A stretch of 39,478 nucleotides of DNA from CAWBRT01 sp050015355 (GCA_050015355.1 JBEKBO010000027.1:1-39478), one strand, 5' to 3'. Numbered from the stretch's first letter, positions 15,487 through 24,366 are shown. Program-made: numbers and translations. Notes: generated by a model not told the origin, from the sequence alone.

Positions 15487-16674
15487 TCAACCATTGCTAG
15501 CCAGGGCTTGGCCGGTAACGGCCGCCTCCTCGCTCGCGGATTCCAGCGCCTTTCTTTTTACCGTGGCAACAAAGATTCCGAGCGGCCTGTATAGCAGGTG
15601 CGACCACTTGCCGAACGGAACTTCCACAACCAGCATCGGCACCGCAATCGCCATGTGCACGACGTACGTTACGTAGGTCGGCATGGGCAGATTCATCAGC
15701 CGAAAGATGTTAACTAAAATACCGGTCACCGCCGTGAGAAAAAGCAGTATGGGAAACAGCCAGTCGGAGAGATGGCTGAAGCGGTGCATCTCAGTCCGCT
15801 TGCCGATTCTGTCCAGCACCATCCATGCTGTCGTAACCAGCAAAACCGCCGTCGAGTAGTAGCCCAGAATGCTGGTCCAGTGAAAGCTGCTGTCCTGGAT
15901 CTGGAACCACGGCAGGAACACCACAACGAGGGTAAAGATCGTTGCGTAGCCGCTAACCAGAAAGAGATGGCGTATCCAGTTTCTGCTCGCGTCGCTGTCG
16001 TTGCAGTTTTTCCACTGCATTTGCGTGACGCCCTGAACAATCAGGGACCCGATCTGCGCGAAATAGAGGCGGGCCGGGATCTGCTGGTCGCGCGTCAGGC
16101 CGAGAAACATGCGCGCGGCGTTCGCCAGCAGCAGCAAACTCAGCAGCGCCGCCATGATCGTATCGCCCAGGTGCACCATTTCCTTCGGGGCGAACTTGTC
16201 GAGCATCACGTTCGACAAAGGCAGCGGGCCGGAACGGCTCAACAGCCCGAAGCCGAAACTTTGCGGCAGCGTGAACAGGGCCACGACCACCGCCGCCACC
16301 AGCGCGAGTATCCCGATCTCCCAAACCGCCGAGCGGTACATCAGGCGCGAAAGCCCTGTCCAGTCGTACTGCGTCGTCAGGTACCGGCGCAGCGCCATCA
16401 TGGTCTCGCCGGGGTTGGCCTGCCGGGGACACGTCTTCGAGCACTCGCCGCAGTAGAAGCAAAGCCAGGGTGCGGGGTCTTTCAGCAATTCGTTCTTCAG
16501 GCCCCACTGCGCCAGCAGCATCTGTTTACGCGGAAAGGTGCTCTCTTCGGGCGAGAGCGAACAGGTGGAAGCGCACGTCGCGCACTGAAAACACTTCTTC
16601 AGGTCGCCTCCGCCCGCTTCCATCACGTCGCGGATTAATTCAGTATCGGGTTCGACCAGGATCGGGTTTCCCAT
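15487..16674 (-). CDS. QmoC, membrane quinone-interacting subunit
   Basis: 395 residues. The N-terminal HdrC-like domain binds two [4Fe-4S] clusters: C28-x2-C31-x2-C34-x3-C38 and C72-x2-C75-x2-C78-x3-C82 (CFYCGECSKTCPRQANPGE). The C-terminal part is a cytochrome-b-like membrane domain of about six helices with several His for heme b (HLGDTIMAALLSLLLL, NWIRHLFLVSGYATIF, HLSDWLFPILLFL, YVVHMAIAVPMLVVE). It takes electrons from menaquinol and passes them through QmoAB to AprBA during sulfate reduction. The gene begins two bases after the qmoB stop, so translation is coupled. Confidence 0.95.
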   Translation of the reverse strand: MGNPILVEPDTELIRDVMEAGGGDLKKCFQCATCASTCSLSPEESTFPRKQMLLAQWGLKNELLKDPAPWLCFYCGECSKTCPRQANPGETMMALRRYLTTQYDWTGLSRLMYRSAVWEIGILALVAAVVVALFTLPQSFGFGLLSRSGPLPLSNVMLDKFAPKEMVHLGDTIMAALLSLLLLANAARMFLGLTRDQQIPARLYFAQIGSLIVQGVTQMQWKNCNDSDASRNWIRHLFLVSGYATIFTLVVVFLPWFQIQDSSFHWTSILGYYSTAVLLVTTAWMVLDRIGKRTEMHRFSHLSDWLFPILLFLTAVTGILVNIFRLMNLPMPTYVTYVVHMAIAVPMLVVEVPFGKWSHLLYRPLGIFVATVKRKALESASEEAAVTGQALASNG

Positions 16675-16676
16675 GG

Positions 16677-18932
16677 CTAAAAGCCCTTATATGGATTCGG
16701 TCCAATCTCGCGAATACGAGCCGCAAATTCGTTGATGATGTCCGGCAGGCGGCCGTAGTCATCCATGCCGAGCTGTGTCAGGTGAATGCGCTCGGATTCC
16801 AGTTGCAGCCGCTGCAAGGTTTCCTTCACGTTTTCCAGGCGGCGGTTTGCCAGTTCACTGCCGCGCATGTAGTGGCACTCATAGTCGTCGCCAAACCTGC
16901 ATCCGAGCAGCAGCACGCCGTCGATGCCGCGCGATAAGGCGTCGGCGATCCACACGATATTCATCGAGCCCAGGCAGCGAAGCGGGATAATGCGCACAGA
17001 TGCGTCGTACTGCTGGCGGGCCTGGCCGGCCATGTCGAGCGCGGGATACGCGTCGTTCTCGCAGGCCAGCACCAAAACACGCGGCTTCTCTTCGAATTCG
17101 TCGGGGACTTCGATCGCCTTCACCATGCTGGCGATCATGTCCACCGAGTAATTCTTGAAGGAAACGATCCGTTCCGGGCAGGCGCCCATGCAGATTCCGC
17201 AGCGCCGGCAACGGTACGGGTTGAATTTCGGCGTGCCCTTCTCGTCTTCATCGAGCGAACCGAACGGGCATTCCTCGGTGCAACGTTTGCATTGCGTGCA
17301 GCGTTGCAGGTTGAAGCTGGGGTAGGAGAGATCGCCCGTACGCGGGTGCACCGCCTGGCCGCGGCTTGCCAGCTCAATGCACTGAATGGCCTTCATCACC
17401 GCTCCGCCAGCGTCCTCTTCCGTTAACGCCGCGTCCATCGGCGCGCGAACCGCTCCCGCCGCATAGATGCCGGTCCGCATGCTCTCGTAAGGGAAGCAGA
17501 CAAATTTGGAATCGGGGAACCCACCTTGCAGCACGGGCAGATCGGGACCCTGCCGGTAGGTGAGATTCAGAATCTCCGTTCCCTCGTGCGGCTTCATTTG
17601 CGCGATGACCGCCTCCGCATCCTTGCACTGCGTCGCGGACTCATTGCGGGCCAGCTTGGCATTGGCGTCACGCAAAGCGCGGATTGCCGGACCATCGGCG
17701 GAATTTGGCACCATGCCGGTTGCCAGCACCACTAAGTCGACCGTCACCTGCATCGGCGCGCCCAGCAATTCACTGTCGAGGCTCACCTGCACCCGGCCAT
17801 CCGCTGCCGCCGCAACCTGGGTTACCTTGCCCTTCATGAAAAAATTCAACGGGTGATCCTGAACCTTCCGGTAATACTTCTCGTAAGGTCCCGGGGTAAC
17901 GATGTCGCGGTAAATGACGTAGACCTCGGCTTGCGAGTCCTGCTCGCGGATGTATTCGGTTTGCTTCAGGGTTGTCATGCAGCAGACCGAGGAACAGTAG
18001 GCCAGGTGATCCTGCTCGCGGGAGCCGGCGCACTGCAAAAACAGCACGCGCTTAGCCTGCTTGCCATCCGATGGCCGCGTGATTTGCCCGCGTGCAGCCA
18101 TCTGCTCCAGCTCGACATTCGTGATCACGTTCGGCAATCCGTAGCCGAGCGCTCCCAGCTTGGCCGCATCGTACGGCTGCCAGCCGGTTGCCATAACGAT
18201 CGAGCCCACGCGGTGAACCGACGTTCCCGACGCCCCTTCCATGGTCACGTCGAACATCCCGGGCTGGCCTTCGGTCTTCACGATCCTGGTCGAGCAGAAC
18301 ACTTTTACGCGCGGGTTCGAGACCACCGCCTGCAGCTTGCTCGTGAGCCCGTCGGAGGATGCTTCCGTATAAGGGGCGCGCGTCGGGAAAGCCTTCTTGA
18401 GGCCTTTCATGAATCCGCCGAGCTGCGGCTGTTTTTCGACGAGCACAACGTCGTATCCGGCAGCGGCCGAATCCAGCGCCGCACTGACGCCGGCGATGCC
18501 GCCGCCCACGACCAGCACGGTGCGGGAGATGGTGTCTTCCGGCAGCGCCTCCAGCGGTTCCATCTTGCCGGCCTTCACCAGGCCCATCCGAATGTAGTCT
18601 TCGGCCAGCGCCTGAGTATCCTCGTGCTTCGCTTCGTGACACCAGGCAACCTGTTCGCGCAAATTGACGCGCTCAAGCACCATCAGGGGATCGAATGAAA
18701 AGCTCTCGGCTTTTGCGCGCGGCGAGCACGCGGCGATCACGACCGCATCGACCTTCTCGCGCTCAACGTCGCGGCGGATAATCGCCACGCCCTCATCGCC
18801 GCAGAGAAATGTGTGGGTTTGGCACACCGCCGGCTTGTACTCCGCCTGCGCCATGATCGCCAGCTTATCCACATCCACCGAGTCGCTGATCGAACAACCG
18901 CTGCAAATGTAGAGTCCCAGTTTCTTATCCAT
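16677..18932 (-). CDS. QmoB, HdrA-like flavoprotein subunit with MvhD-like domain
   Basis: 751 residues. N-terminal segment with CSGC (10-13); HdrA-like FAD-binding domain starting VVGGGIAGVSAALDSA (141-156), with FLQCAGSREQDHLAYCSSVC near 298-317. A two-cluster ferredoxin domain follows (CTQCKRCTEECP from 545 and CRRCGICMGACP from 575). The C-terminal MvhD/FrhD-like domain (about 617-745, VLVLACENDAYPALDMAG ... IPLRCLGSMN) probably carries a further Fe-S site. This domain order is diagnostic of QmoB. Its start overlaps the end of qmoA by eight bases. It lies cytoplasmically on the membrane subunit QmoC. Confidence 0.96.
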   Translation of the reverse strand: MDKKLGLYICSGCSISDSVDVDKLAIMAQAEYKPAVCQTHTFLCGDEGVAIIRRDVEREKVDAVVIAACSPRAKAESFSFDPLMVLERVNLREQVAWCHEAKHEDTQALAEDYIRMGLVKAGKMEPLEALPEDTISRTVLVVGGGIAGVSAALDSAAAGYDVVLVEKQPQLGGFMKGLKKAFPTRAPYTEASSDGLTSKLQAVVSNPRVKVFCSTRIVKTEGQPGMFDVTMEGASGTSVHRVGSIVMATGWQPYDAAKLGALGYGLPNVITNVELEQMAARGQITRPSDGKQAKRVLFLQCAGSREQDHLAYCSSVCCMTTLKQTEYIREQDSQAEVYVIYRDIVTPGPYEKYYRKVQDHPLNFFMKGKVTQVAAAADGRVQVSLDSELLGAPMQVTVDLVVLATGMVPNSADGPAIRALRDANAKLARNESATQCKDAEAVIAQMKPHEGTEILNLTYRQGPDLPVLQGGFPDSKFVCFPYESMRTGIYAAGAVRAPMDAALTEEDAGGAVMKAIQCIELASRGQAVHPRTGDLSYPSFNLQRCTQCKRCTEECPFGSLDEDEKGTPKFNPYRCRRCGICMGACPERIVSFKNYSVDMIASMVKAIEVPDEFEEKPRVLVLACENDAYPALDMAGQARQQYDASVRIIPLRCLGSMNIVWIADALSRGIDGVLLLGCRFGDDYECHYMRGSELANRRLENVKETLQRLQLESERIHLTQLGMDDYGRLPDIINEFAARIREIGPNPYKGF

Positions 18933-20199
18933 TGTGCGCGGCCCCCATTGCGATCTGAAGCGCCTTCAGCGCCGCCCCGGTCGCATCGCGAACGGTGGCG
19001 GAAACTTCAGCCGGCCGTTTGGCGCAGCCGGCGGCAAAAAGTCCGGGTGAGCCATTCATCACGAAGCCGAACTCGTCCAGCTTGAAATCCGCGGGCAATC
19101 CGGCAGTCTGGGGAACCATCCCGGTGGCCAGCACTACCAGCTCGAACGTCCGCGTCATCTTCTTGCCGCCGAGCACATCTTCCACCGTGACTCGCAGATC
19201 GTTGGTCTGCGCGTCCTCTTCGACCTTGGCCACCTTTCCCTTGACCAGTTCCACCGCTTCGTCGGAGCGCACCTTGGAAGCAAACTCCTGCAATTGTCCG
19301 GGCGTCCTGACATCGATGTAGAAAATTGTGACCTTGGCTTCCGGGTAGAGCTTGCGAACGTAGGTGGTCTGCTTCAGGGAAGCCAGGCAACACACCGTCG
19401 AGCAGTAGGGCAGGTGGTTCTCGTCGCGCGAACCGGCGCACTGCACAAAGGCCACCGATTTTGGCGCTTTGCCGTCGGAGGGACGCAGCAACTTTCCGCC
19501 GGTCGGACCATCCATTGCCGCCAGCCGCTCCAGCATTACGTTGGTGACCACGTTGGCGCTCTTGCCGTAGCCGAGATTGTCGAGCTTGGCCGCGTCATAC
19601 GGTTTCCACCCGGTCGCCACGATCACCGAGCCGACGCGAAACGTCTTGCGCTCGGTGCCCTGGGCAAGGTCGATTGCCCCGTACTTGCACGCATCCACGC
19701 AGGCATGGCAGTCAGTGGCGCAAGCGGCGCGATCCAACACATACGTTGCGGGAAACGCGGCCAACCGGCGCGCGTGCACCGCCTTCGTCTTGCTGAATCC
19801 GAATTCCAGCGGGTCGGCAATTTCGGAATGGCAGACGTCGAAGCAGTCGCCGCACAATGTGCAAGCCGAGCTCACGTATCGCGGCGCGATCTTGATCACC
19901 GCGTCGTATTGCCCCGGCGAGCCTTCCAGCTTTTCCAGCTCCGCCAGCGTCAGGACGGTAATCCGCGGGTTATTCCGCAGACGCCTGAAGTTGATTTCCA
20001 GTCCGCATGAGGGCGGGCAGAGCTTGGGAAAATAGTTATGGAAGCCGGCCACACGGCCGCCGAGGTAAGGTGATTTCTCAATCAGGATGACATCGAGTCC
20101 CGTCTCGGCTGCATCGAGCGCCGCAGTCAGGCCCGCGATGCCGCCGCCGATCACGAGGAGGGCTTTGCTGTTTCCGTTCGCGGTTTCCGTAGTAGGCAT
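18925..20199 (-). CDS. QmoA, HdrA-like flavoprotein subunit
   Basis: 424 residues with an N-terminal FAD fold (LLVIGGGIAGLTAALDAAE, residues 14-32), CPPSC at 61-65, and cysteine groups CTLCGDCFDVC (113-123) and CATDCHACVDAC (160-171) for Fe-S binding. Further on are the HdrA-type QCAGSRDENHLPYCSTVCC (253-271) and VLATGMVPQTAG. It lacks the MvhD domain, which distinguishes it from QmoB. With QmoBC it relays electrons between quinone and AprBA. The start is six bases after the YkgJ-family gene's stop, so that gene is cotranscribed. Confidence 0.95.
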   Translation of the reverse strand: MPTTETANGNSKALLVIGGGIAGLTAALDAAETGLDVILIEKSPYLGGRVAGFHNYFPKLCPPSCGLEINFRRLRNNPRITVLTLAELEKLEGSPGQYDAVIKIAPRYVSSACTLCGDCFDVCHSEIADPLEFGFSKTKAVHARRLAAFPATYVLDRAACATDCHACVDACKYGAIDLAQGTERKTFRVGSVIVATGWKPYDAAKLDNLGYGKSANVVTNVMLERLAAMDGPTGGKLLRPSDGKAPKSVAFVQCAGSRDENHLPYCSTVCCLASLKQTTYVRKLYPEAKVTIFYIDVRTPGQLQEFASKVRSDEAVELVKGKVAKVEEDAQTNDLRVTVEDVLGGKKMTRTFELVVLATGMVPQTAGLPADFKLDEFGFVMNGSPGLFAAGCAKRPAEVSATVRDATGAALKALQIAMGAAHNG

Positions 20200-20205
20200 G
20201 ATGGT

Positions 20206-21036
20206 TTAGGCCGGCGAGACTTCGTTACCGCATGCCGCGGGCCCAGTGGCTCGCCGTTGCTGGGCTGCGGACTTGTTCATCCGCATCGCTCTTTGTTGGA
20301 ACAGGCTGAAGGCAAGCCACTCGACCGCCAGCTCCAGCAGTTCTTCGTCATCGGTGCGGAGCGCATCGACCCGCGCTTCGTCCAGGTCAAACATGTTGAG
20401 GAAGCGTGTCTCGAAGACAAAGCGTCGAAAGCGATCGAGATCGTACAGCGCCATGTAATACATGGCGCATTGGTCGGTCGTCAGCGCTTCCTTCTGCTCC
20501 GCGGCCAACGCCAGCAGCCGGCGGAACGGTGACTGCATCACGTCGTAGGGCTCGACTCCCTGGCCGTCGATGAACTCGCGAACCGCGCATTCGCCGCCCT
20601 TGCCGTGACCGTGACACAACTCTTCTTTCACCACAAAATAGAATCGCTCGGCGGCAGCCTGCGAAGTTGCCCGTTCGGCCATTCCCAGCGGATACATGCG
20701 GCATGCCCATGGACGGTTGCCATAAACCCCGCAGCCTTTTTCGCTCACAAACTGGCACTTCTTGTCGCCGTCGTTCATCTTGAGAAACACCACCGGCACC
20801 CGCTTCTCCGCGGAGTACGCAATCGAGGTGTATTGCTCCATGAACTCGGAGGACGTGATCCCCAGCGCTTTTTTCATGCGCAGCACGTCGTAGGGGGTCA
20901 GCAGGATGGAAACGTCCTGGCAGCAATGCCCGAAGCAATCGAGAGCCGGATCACAATGGAATGTGAATCGGTCGTCGGGGCCCAGCCGAGGCGTGTTTTG
21001 TAAGACTTCTGGTTCCGGAAATTCAGCCTCAGCCAT
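20206..21036 (-). CDS. YkgJ-family cysteine-cluster protein of the apr-qmo operon
   Basis: 276 residues with the YkgJ (PF03692) zinc/iron-chelating pattern: C28, C34, C38, C39 (FHCDPALDCFGHCCQ), then C94, C102 and C112 in KKCQFVSEKGCGVYGNRPWACRMYPLG (94-118 region). The arrangement 'C…CC … C.f…..gC.iY..RP..CR.yP' is typical. The C-terminal half (MYYMALYDLDRFRRFVFETR ...) is predicted helical. Family members bind a metal or Fe-S cluster; function is not established. Position between aprA and qmoA, six bases from qmoA, argues for a part in assembling or coupling the APS reductase-Qmo system. ATG at 21036 has AAGGAG nine bases upstream. Confidence 0.8.
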   Translation of the reverse strand: MAEAEFPEPEVLQNTPRLGPDDRFTFHCDPALDCFGHCCQDVSILLTPYDVLRMKKALGITSSEFMEQYTSIAYSAEKRVPVVFLKMNDGDKKCQFVSEKGCGVYGNRPWACRMYPLGMAERATSQAAAERFYFVVKEELCHGHGKGGECAVREFIDGQGVEPYDVMQSPFRRLLALAAEQKEALTTDQCAMYYMALYDLDRFRRFVFETRFLNMFDLDEARVDALRTDDEELLELAVEWLAFSLFQQRAMRMNKSAAQQRRATGPAACGNEVSPA

Positions 21037-21056
21037 GAGCAGGGCCTCCTTAATTC

Positions 21057-21329
21057 TTATTCAGTCGTGAGAATACTGGTGCGCAACGCTTGCTTGGACC
21101 ACACGGGCAGCGGACCGCGCTCTCCCGTGGCCGGATCGAAGCGGTAACGGTAAGAAGCGTTCACATTGAATTGCTCCCGCATCCAATTCCAACCGCGGGT
21201 AAAGTATGGACACTCGTCGTTGAAGCAGACGTATTGGTATTCGCCTCCCCAGGAGTTTAATTCCGGGTTTTCCCACTTTGTCAGTGGTTCGTCACAGTGG
21301 GGACAACGGGGTTCGTTCAACTTATCCAA
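21057..21329 (-). CDS. Small zinc-ribbon protein between aprA and the qmo genes
   Basis: A 90-residue protein with CPHC (C9, C12) and CFNDEC (C35, C40), a Cys4 zinc ribbon of the Ogr/Delta-like kind, followed by FTRGWNWMREQFNVNASYRY and a short polar tail. The start is a TTG at 21329 preceded by AAGAGG; no ATG fits. It lies 20 bases above the YkgJ gene and 115 bases below aprA across a terminator-like structure. A structural or electron-transfer accessory of AprBA/Qmo is plausible but inferred. Confidence 0.7.
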   Translation of the reverse strand: MDKLNEPRCPHCDEPLTKWENPELNSWGGEYQYVCFNDECPYFTRGWNWMREQFNVNASYRYRFDPATGERGPLPVWSKQALRTSILTTE

Positions 21330-21356
21330 GGGGCCTCTTTAAAATCTCGGGCGATT

Positions 21357-21437
21357 GAAAAAACGGGCGGGACCTGCGAGCAAGCCCGGGCCCCCACTAC
21401 GCGCGCTTTTACGCGTAGTGGGGTGGAAAGCCCCGCC
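21357..21437 (-). terminator. Nested hairpin / intrinsic terminator below aprA
   Basis: On the minus strand, after the aprA stop: GGGCGGGG (complement of 21430-21437), an inner perfect 12-bp hairpin (CCCCACTACGCG, loop, CGCGTAGTGGGG; 21391-21422), then CCCGCCC and GTTTTTTC. The outer stem followed by a T-run looks like a terminator, and the inner hairpin adds stability. Because the zinc-ribbon, YkgJ and qmo genes continue on the same strand, partial termination or RNA processing could keep aprBA transcripts more abundant than qmo. Confidence 0.75.
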
Positions 21438-21444
21438 CTTGACA

Positions 21445-23370
21445 CTAGTCAGCTCCAGCCGTCGCGGCTTTGGTTTCGAAGATCCGGATAATGGGCTTTG
21501 TAAACACGTCCCACTTTCCGCTCTTCGGATCGCACCGGCAGTTGACGAAGACATGCCACTTTTCGTCGTCCAGCTTCGGCGTGTCGGCCCGGAAGTAGTA
21601 GCCTGGCCAACGCGTCTCCTCGCGGAACAACACGGTGTGCACGTGGGCTTCGGCCTGCCACATGCGGTGAATGTTTTCCCAGCACCGCATCAGTTCGTGC
21701 GCATCCGCCGCCGCTAATTTCTCGGAGTCTTCCTTCAGGAAGGTCAGCAGCTCCAACGCCCGCTCGAGAGAAGGCTTGTTGGTGGTGAACTGCGCCGAAA
21801 CGCCGCCCGCGTACTCGTCCATGATCTTCTGCAAACGCATCATGAACATGCGCGGCTTGATGTAGTTGGGGTTGACATCGGCGTCCGATGTAGCCTTCTG
21901 GAATTGCTCGAAAGTCTCCAGCGGCTTCATCATGTTCTTGATCTGCGCGTCTACCGTCGCCTGGTCCAACTTGGGCGCGGCATTGTTTTCCACGACAAAC
22001 TTAATCGCGGACTTGGCAGCCATGCGGCCTTCAGCATGCGAGCCGGATGAGAACTTATGGCTCGAAGCGCCGGACGCATCGCCCGCACAGAACAGGCCCT
22101 TCACGGTTGACATATTCGAGTAGCCCCAGAAGTACTGAGACTTGGTCTCGGCAGTCTGGAGGTCCTCGGGACCGCTGACCCAGGCGCCGGAAGCGCCGGA
22201 GTGCGAGCCGATAAAGAGCGGCTCAGAGGGGGCGATTTCGGAGGACTTCTGTTCGGGCTGCACATTGGTTCCAGCCCACAGCAGAGCCTGTGAAATCGTC
22301 ATATCCAGGAAGTCTTCCCAAGCCTCTGATTCCAGCTCCTTCAACTTCTTCGCGTAAGCCTTGGGATCGCCCTTGTACTGCTCGGCGATGGCCGCCATGG
22401 CTTCCTCGGTGCGCATCGACAGCGGGCCCTTGCCCTCCTGTATATCGAGCATTCCGAGATAGTTGCGCAGGTTCGCCGGGACGGGCTTTACTCGTCCGTA
22501 GGGGCCCCACTTCTGCAACTCGTCCTTGCGCTCGATCATGTAGTTGCCGCCCATGGCATTGGTCGCGCGCGACTTGAACAGCAGGAACCATGCGCCTACC
22601 GGACCGTATGCATCCTTGAAGCGCACCGGGATGAAGCGTACTTCCTGGCAAGTCATTTCCGCGCCGGCCTTCAGCGTGAAATAAGCCGATGAGCCGGTGT
22701 TGAACGGCGGATACCAGGCGCGGCCGAAGCCCTCGCCCGAACTCCGCGGCTTGAACACGTGCACGGCGCCGCCCATGGCCACCAGCGTGGCTTTGGACTT
22801 GAAGACGTACACTTTGTTCTCGCGCACCGAGAACCCGATCGCGCCCGCGCAACGGTCGCCATCCATCAATGGACCGGTGATGAAGACGCGCTCGAAGATT
22901 TCTCCCACGCCCGTCTTCAGCAGTGCGTTCTTGGCGGCTTCCGCCACCACGACCTTGTAGGACTCGCCGTTGATCATGAGCTGCCAGCGGCCCTCATGAA
23001 CGTAGGCGCCCTTCTCGTCCTTCCAGATCGGCAGGCCCCACTTTTCGAACAGGTGCACGGTCGAGTCAACGTGGCGGGCAATGTCGGCCACCAGGTCTTC
23101 GCGTGTGACACCCATCAGGTCGTTGCGGACGTAGTCCACATAGTCCTTGATGGTGTTGGCGCCGTCCCGCAGGCCGACGTATTGGTTGATGGCCGAGAGG
23201 CCCTGGGATACGGCGCCGGAGCGGTCTACCGCGGCCTTGTCGACCAGCGTGACCTTTAACCCGTTCGCCTTGGCCCAGTAAGCCGCTTCGACGGCTGCTC
23301 CGCAAGCGGCCATGCCGCCGCCCACGATAAGAAGATCGGTTTCGACGATGACAGTCTCAAACTTAGGCAT
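21445..23370 (-). CDS. Adenylylsulfate (APS) reductase alpha subunit AprA
   Basis: 641-residue FAD flavoprotein that reduces APS to sulfite + AMP, or runs in reverse. The FAD site begins DLLIVGGGMAACGAAVEAAY (about 12-31), with DRSGAVSQGLSAINQYVG, GRAWYPPFNTGSSAY, RFKDAYGPVGAWF and GLFCAGDASGASSHKFSSGS all in the order known for AprA. Length matches the family. The start overlaps aprB by eight bases. AprA works with the ferredoxin-like AprB and receives electrons from QmoABC. Whether it belongs to the reductive or oxidative lineage needs a tree. Confidence 0.97.
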   Translation of the reverse strand: MPKFETVIVETDLLIVGGGMAACGAAVEAAYWAKANGLKVTLVDKAAVDRSGAVSQGLSAINQYVGLRDGANTIKDYVDYVRNDLMGVTREDLVADIARHVDSTVHLFEKWGLPIWKDEKGAYVHEGRWQLMINGESYKVVVAEAAKNALLKTGVGEIFERVFITGPLMDGDRCAGAIGFSVRENKVYVFKSKATLVAMGGAVHVFKPRSSGEGFGRAWYPPFNTGSSAYFTLKAGAEMTCQEVRFIPVRFKDAYGPVGAWFLLFKSRATNAMGGNYMIERKDELQKWGPYGRVKPVPANLRNYLGMLDIQEGKGPLSMRTEEAMAAIAEQYKGDPKAYAKKLKELESEAWEDFLDMTISQALLWAGTNVQPEQKSSEIAPSEPLFIGSHSGASGAWVSGPEDLQTAETKSQYFWGYSNMSTVKGLFCAGDASGASSHKFSSGSHAEGRMAAKSAIKFVVENNAAPKLDQATVDAQIKNMMKPLETFEQFQKATSDADVNPNYIKPRMFMMRLQKIMDEYAGGVSAQFTTNKPSLERALELLTFLKEDSEKLAAADAHELMRCWENIHRMWQAEAHVHTVLFREETRWPGYYFRADTPKLDDEKWHVFVNCRCDPKSGKWDVFTKPIIRIFETKAATAGAD

Positions 23371-23815
23371 TGGCGCCTCCCTTCAGGGTGAAGACCGCAG
23401 GCAATCCCAGGGCCTCCGGCTCGGTACAGAGCGCGGAGCTTTTGAGATCTGTGTGAGTCTTGAACCCGCCGTTTGGCACGGCAGTGCCCTCGGGCGTCGT
23501 GCGGATGGGGAACTTAAAGCGTTTCAGGTTTCCATTGCGGAATTTCACCGTCCACATGATGGAGTCCGTGGAGCGCAGAGGCGTTGCGGAAGCGCCGAGA
23601 GGAACAAAGTCCGCGTAGCCGCGAACTTCCACTGCCTGCGTCGGGCAGATCTTGACGCAGTTGTAGCATTCCCAGCACAGCATGGGATCGCGGTTATACG
23701 CCTTCATTTTTTCTTTATCAAGAACCATGAGGTCGTTGGGACAAATGTACTGGCAGGCAGTTTTGTCCAGTGCTTTGCACCCGTCACACTTATCAGGAAT
23801 TACATAACTTGGCAC
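23363..23815 (-). CDS. Adenylylsulfate (APS) reductase beta subunit AprB
   Basis: 150-residue ferredoxin-like subunit with two [4Fe-4S] clusters: C10-x2-C13-x7-C21-x3-C25 (CDGCKALDKTACQYIC) and C47-x2-C50-x2-C53-x3-C57 (CWECYNCVKIC). The C-terminal tail (WTVKFRNGNLKRFKFPIRTT) wraps around AprA in known structures. The start is GTG at 23815, six bases after a near-perfect GGAGG (complement of 23822-23826), indicating strong translation. It is the first gene of the minus-strand sulfur run. Confidence 0.97.
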   Translation of the reverse strand: MPSYVIPDKCDGCKALDKTACQYICPNDLMVLDKEKMKAYNRDPMLCWECYNCVKICPTQAVEVRGYADFVPLGASATPLRSTDSIMWTVKFRNGNLKRFKFPIRTTPEGTAVPNGGFKTHTDLKSSALCTEPEALGLPAVFTLKGGANA

Positions 23816-24366
23816 TAATCACCTCCAGGCCATCGTTTGATCGATGAAGCCCTGATTTAGACCGGCCGAATAGAGTCGAGCCTCGTTGTGCTTGTTCAAA
23901 GTCCGTATTGCCCGAGGCATGCAGCGTGCCCACTACCGGCGGCCGAACAGCAATAAGATAAAGAGACAAGAAAGAAACCCTGCCGCCATTTATGCCGTGA
24001 ACCCGGACATCCGGAGAGGGGTGGATGATGTGCGATACGATCAAGGAGGCGGCCTTGCGGGGTCGCCCTCGCTCTGTTCCGGGAACGCCGATTCATACCA
24101 CCCCCAAGAAAGAAAGGCGGAATCGGCGCCGGGCAGAGAACCGCTGATGCGTACTCCGCGCCGGGAGGACTTCGAAACGTGCCCGCGGAATACGGACATC
24201 CAACCTCCGGCAGCTTCAAGTTGACCGTGGTGACATATTGCCCCTATTGATCAACTTGTTCGGTGAGCTGAGTCACATCACACTATGTGGGTGATCACTA
24301 TCACGCGGACGCGTGCGGGTTCGGGGTTAAGCTTGTGGTCCTTTCCGAATCGCTGATGGAGGAAGA
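23816..24366. promoter_or_regulatory. Divergent regulatory region between aprB and the second tauE, 551 bases
   Basis: No gene is convincing here; a 112-codon plus-strand frame is low-complexity and lacks a ribosome site. The region must hold promoters for the leftward apr-qmo run and for the rightward tauE gene. Around 24273-24302 there is an imperfect dyad of GTCACAT and GTGATCAC words (TGAGTCACATCACAC / GTGGGTGATCACT, about 8 of 13 matching), followed by a small CACGC-GGA-GCGTG hairpin. It could bind a CRP/FNR-type regulator, but the match is weak. Confidence 0.4.

Noticed and set aside
15257..15490. 77-codon minus-strand frame between qmoC and sat
   Set aside because: Starts inside qmoC's end, spacing from the purine-rich stretch is too long, and composition is not protein-like.
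8821..23815. Complete sulfate-to-sulfide pathway in the window
   Set aside because: No dsrAB, dsrC or dsrMKJOP sequence is found here; only sulfate activation, APS reduction and electron supply are encoded.
23886..24224. 112-codon plus-strand frame in the aprB-tauE divergent region
   Set aside because: Arg/Pro-rich, no ribosome site and no recognisable domain; would occupy the regulatory region.
24273..24302. CRP/FNR- or HcpR-type operator upstream of tauE/aprB
   Set aside because: Only about 8 of 13 positions match as a dyad and no consensus TTGAT-N4-ATCAA or TTGTGA-N6-TCACAA is present; kept only as a weak note.
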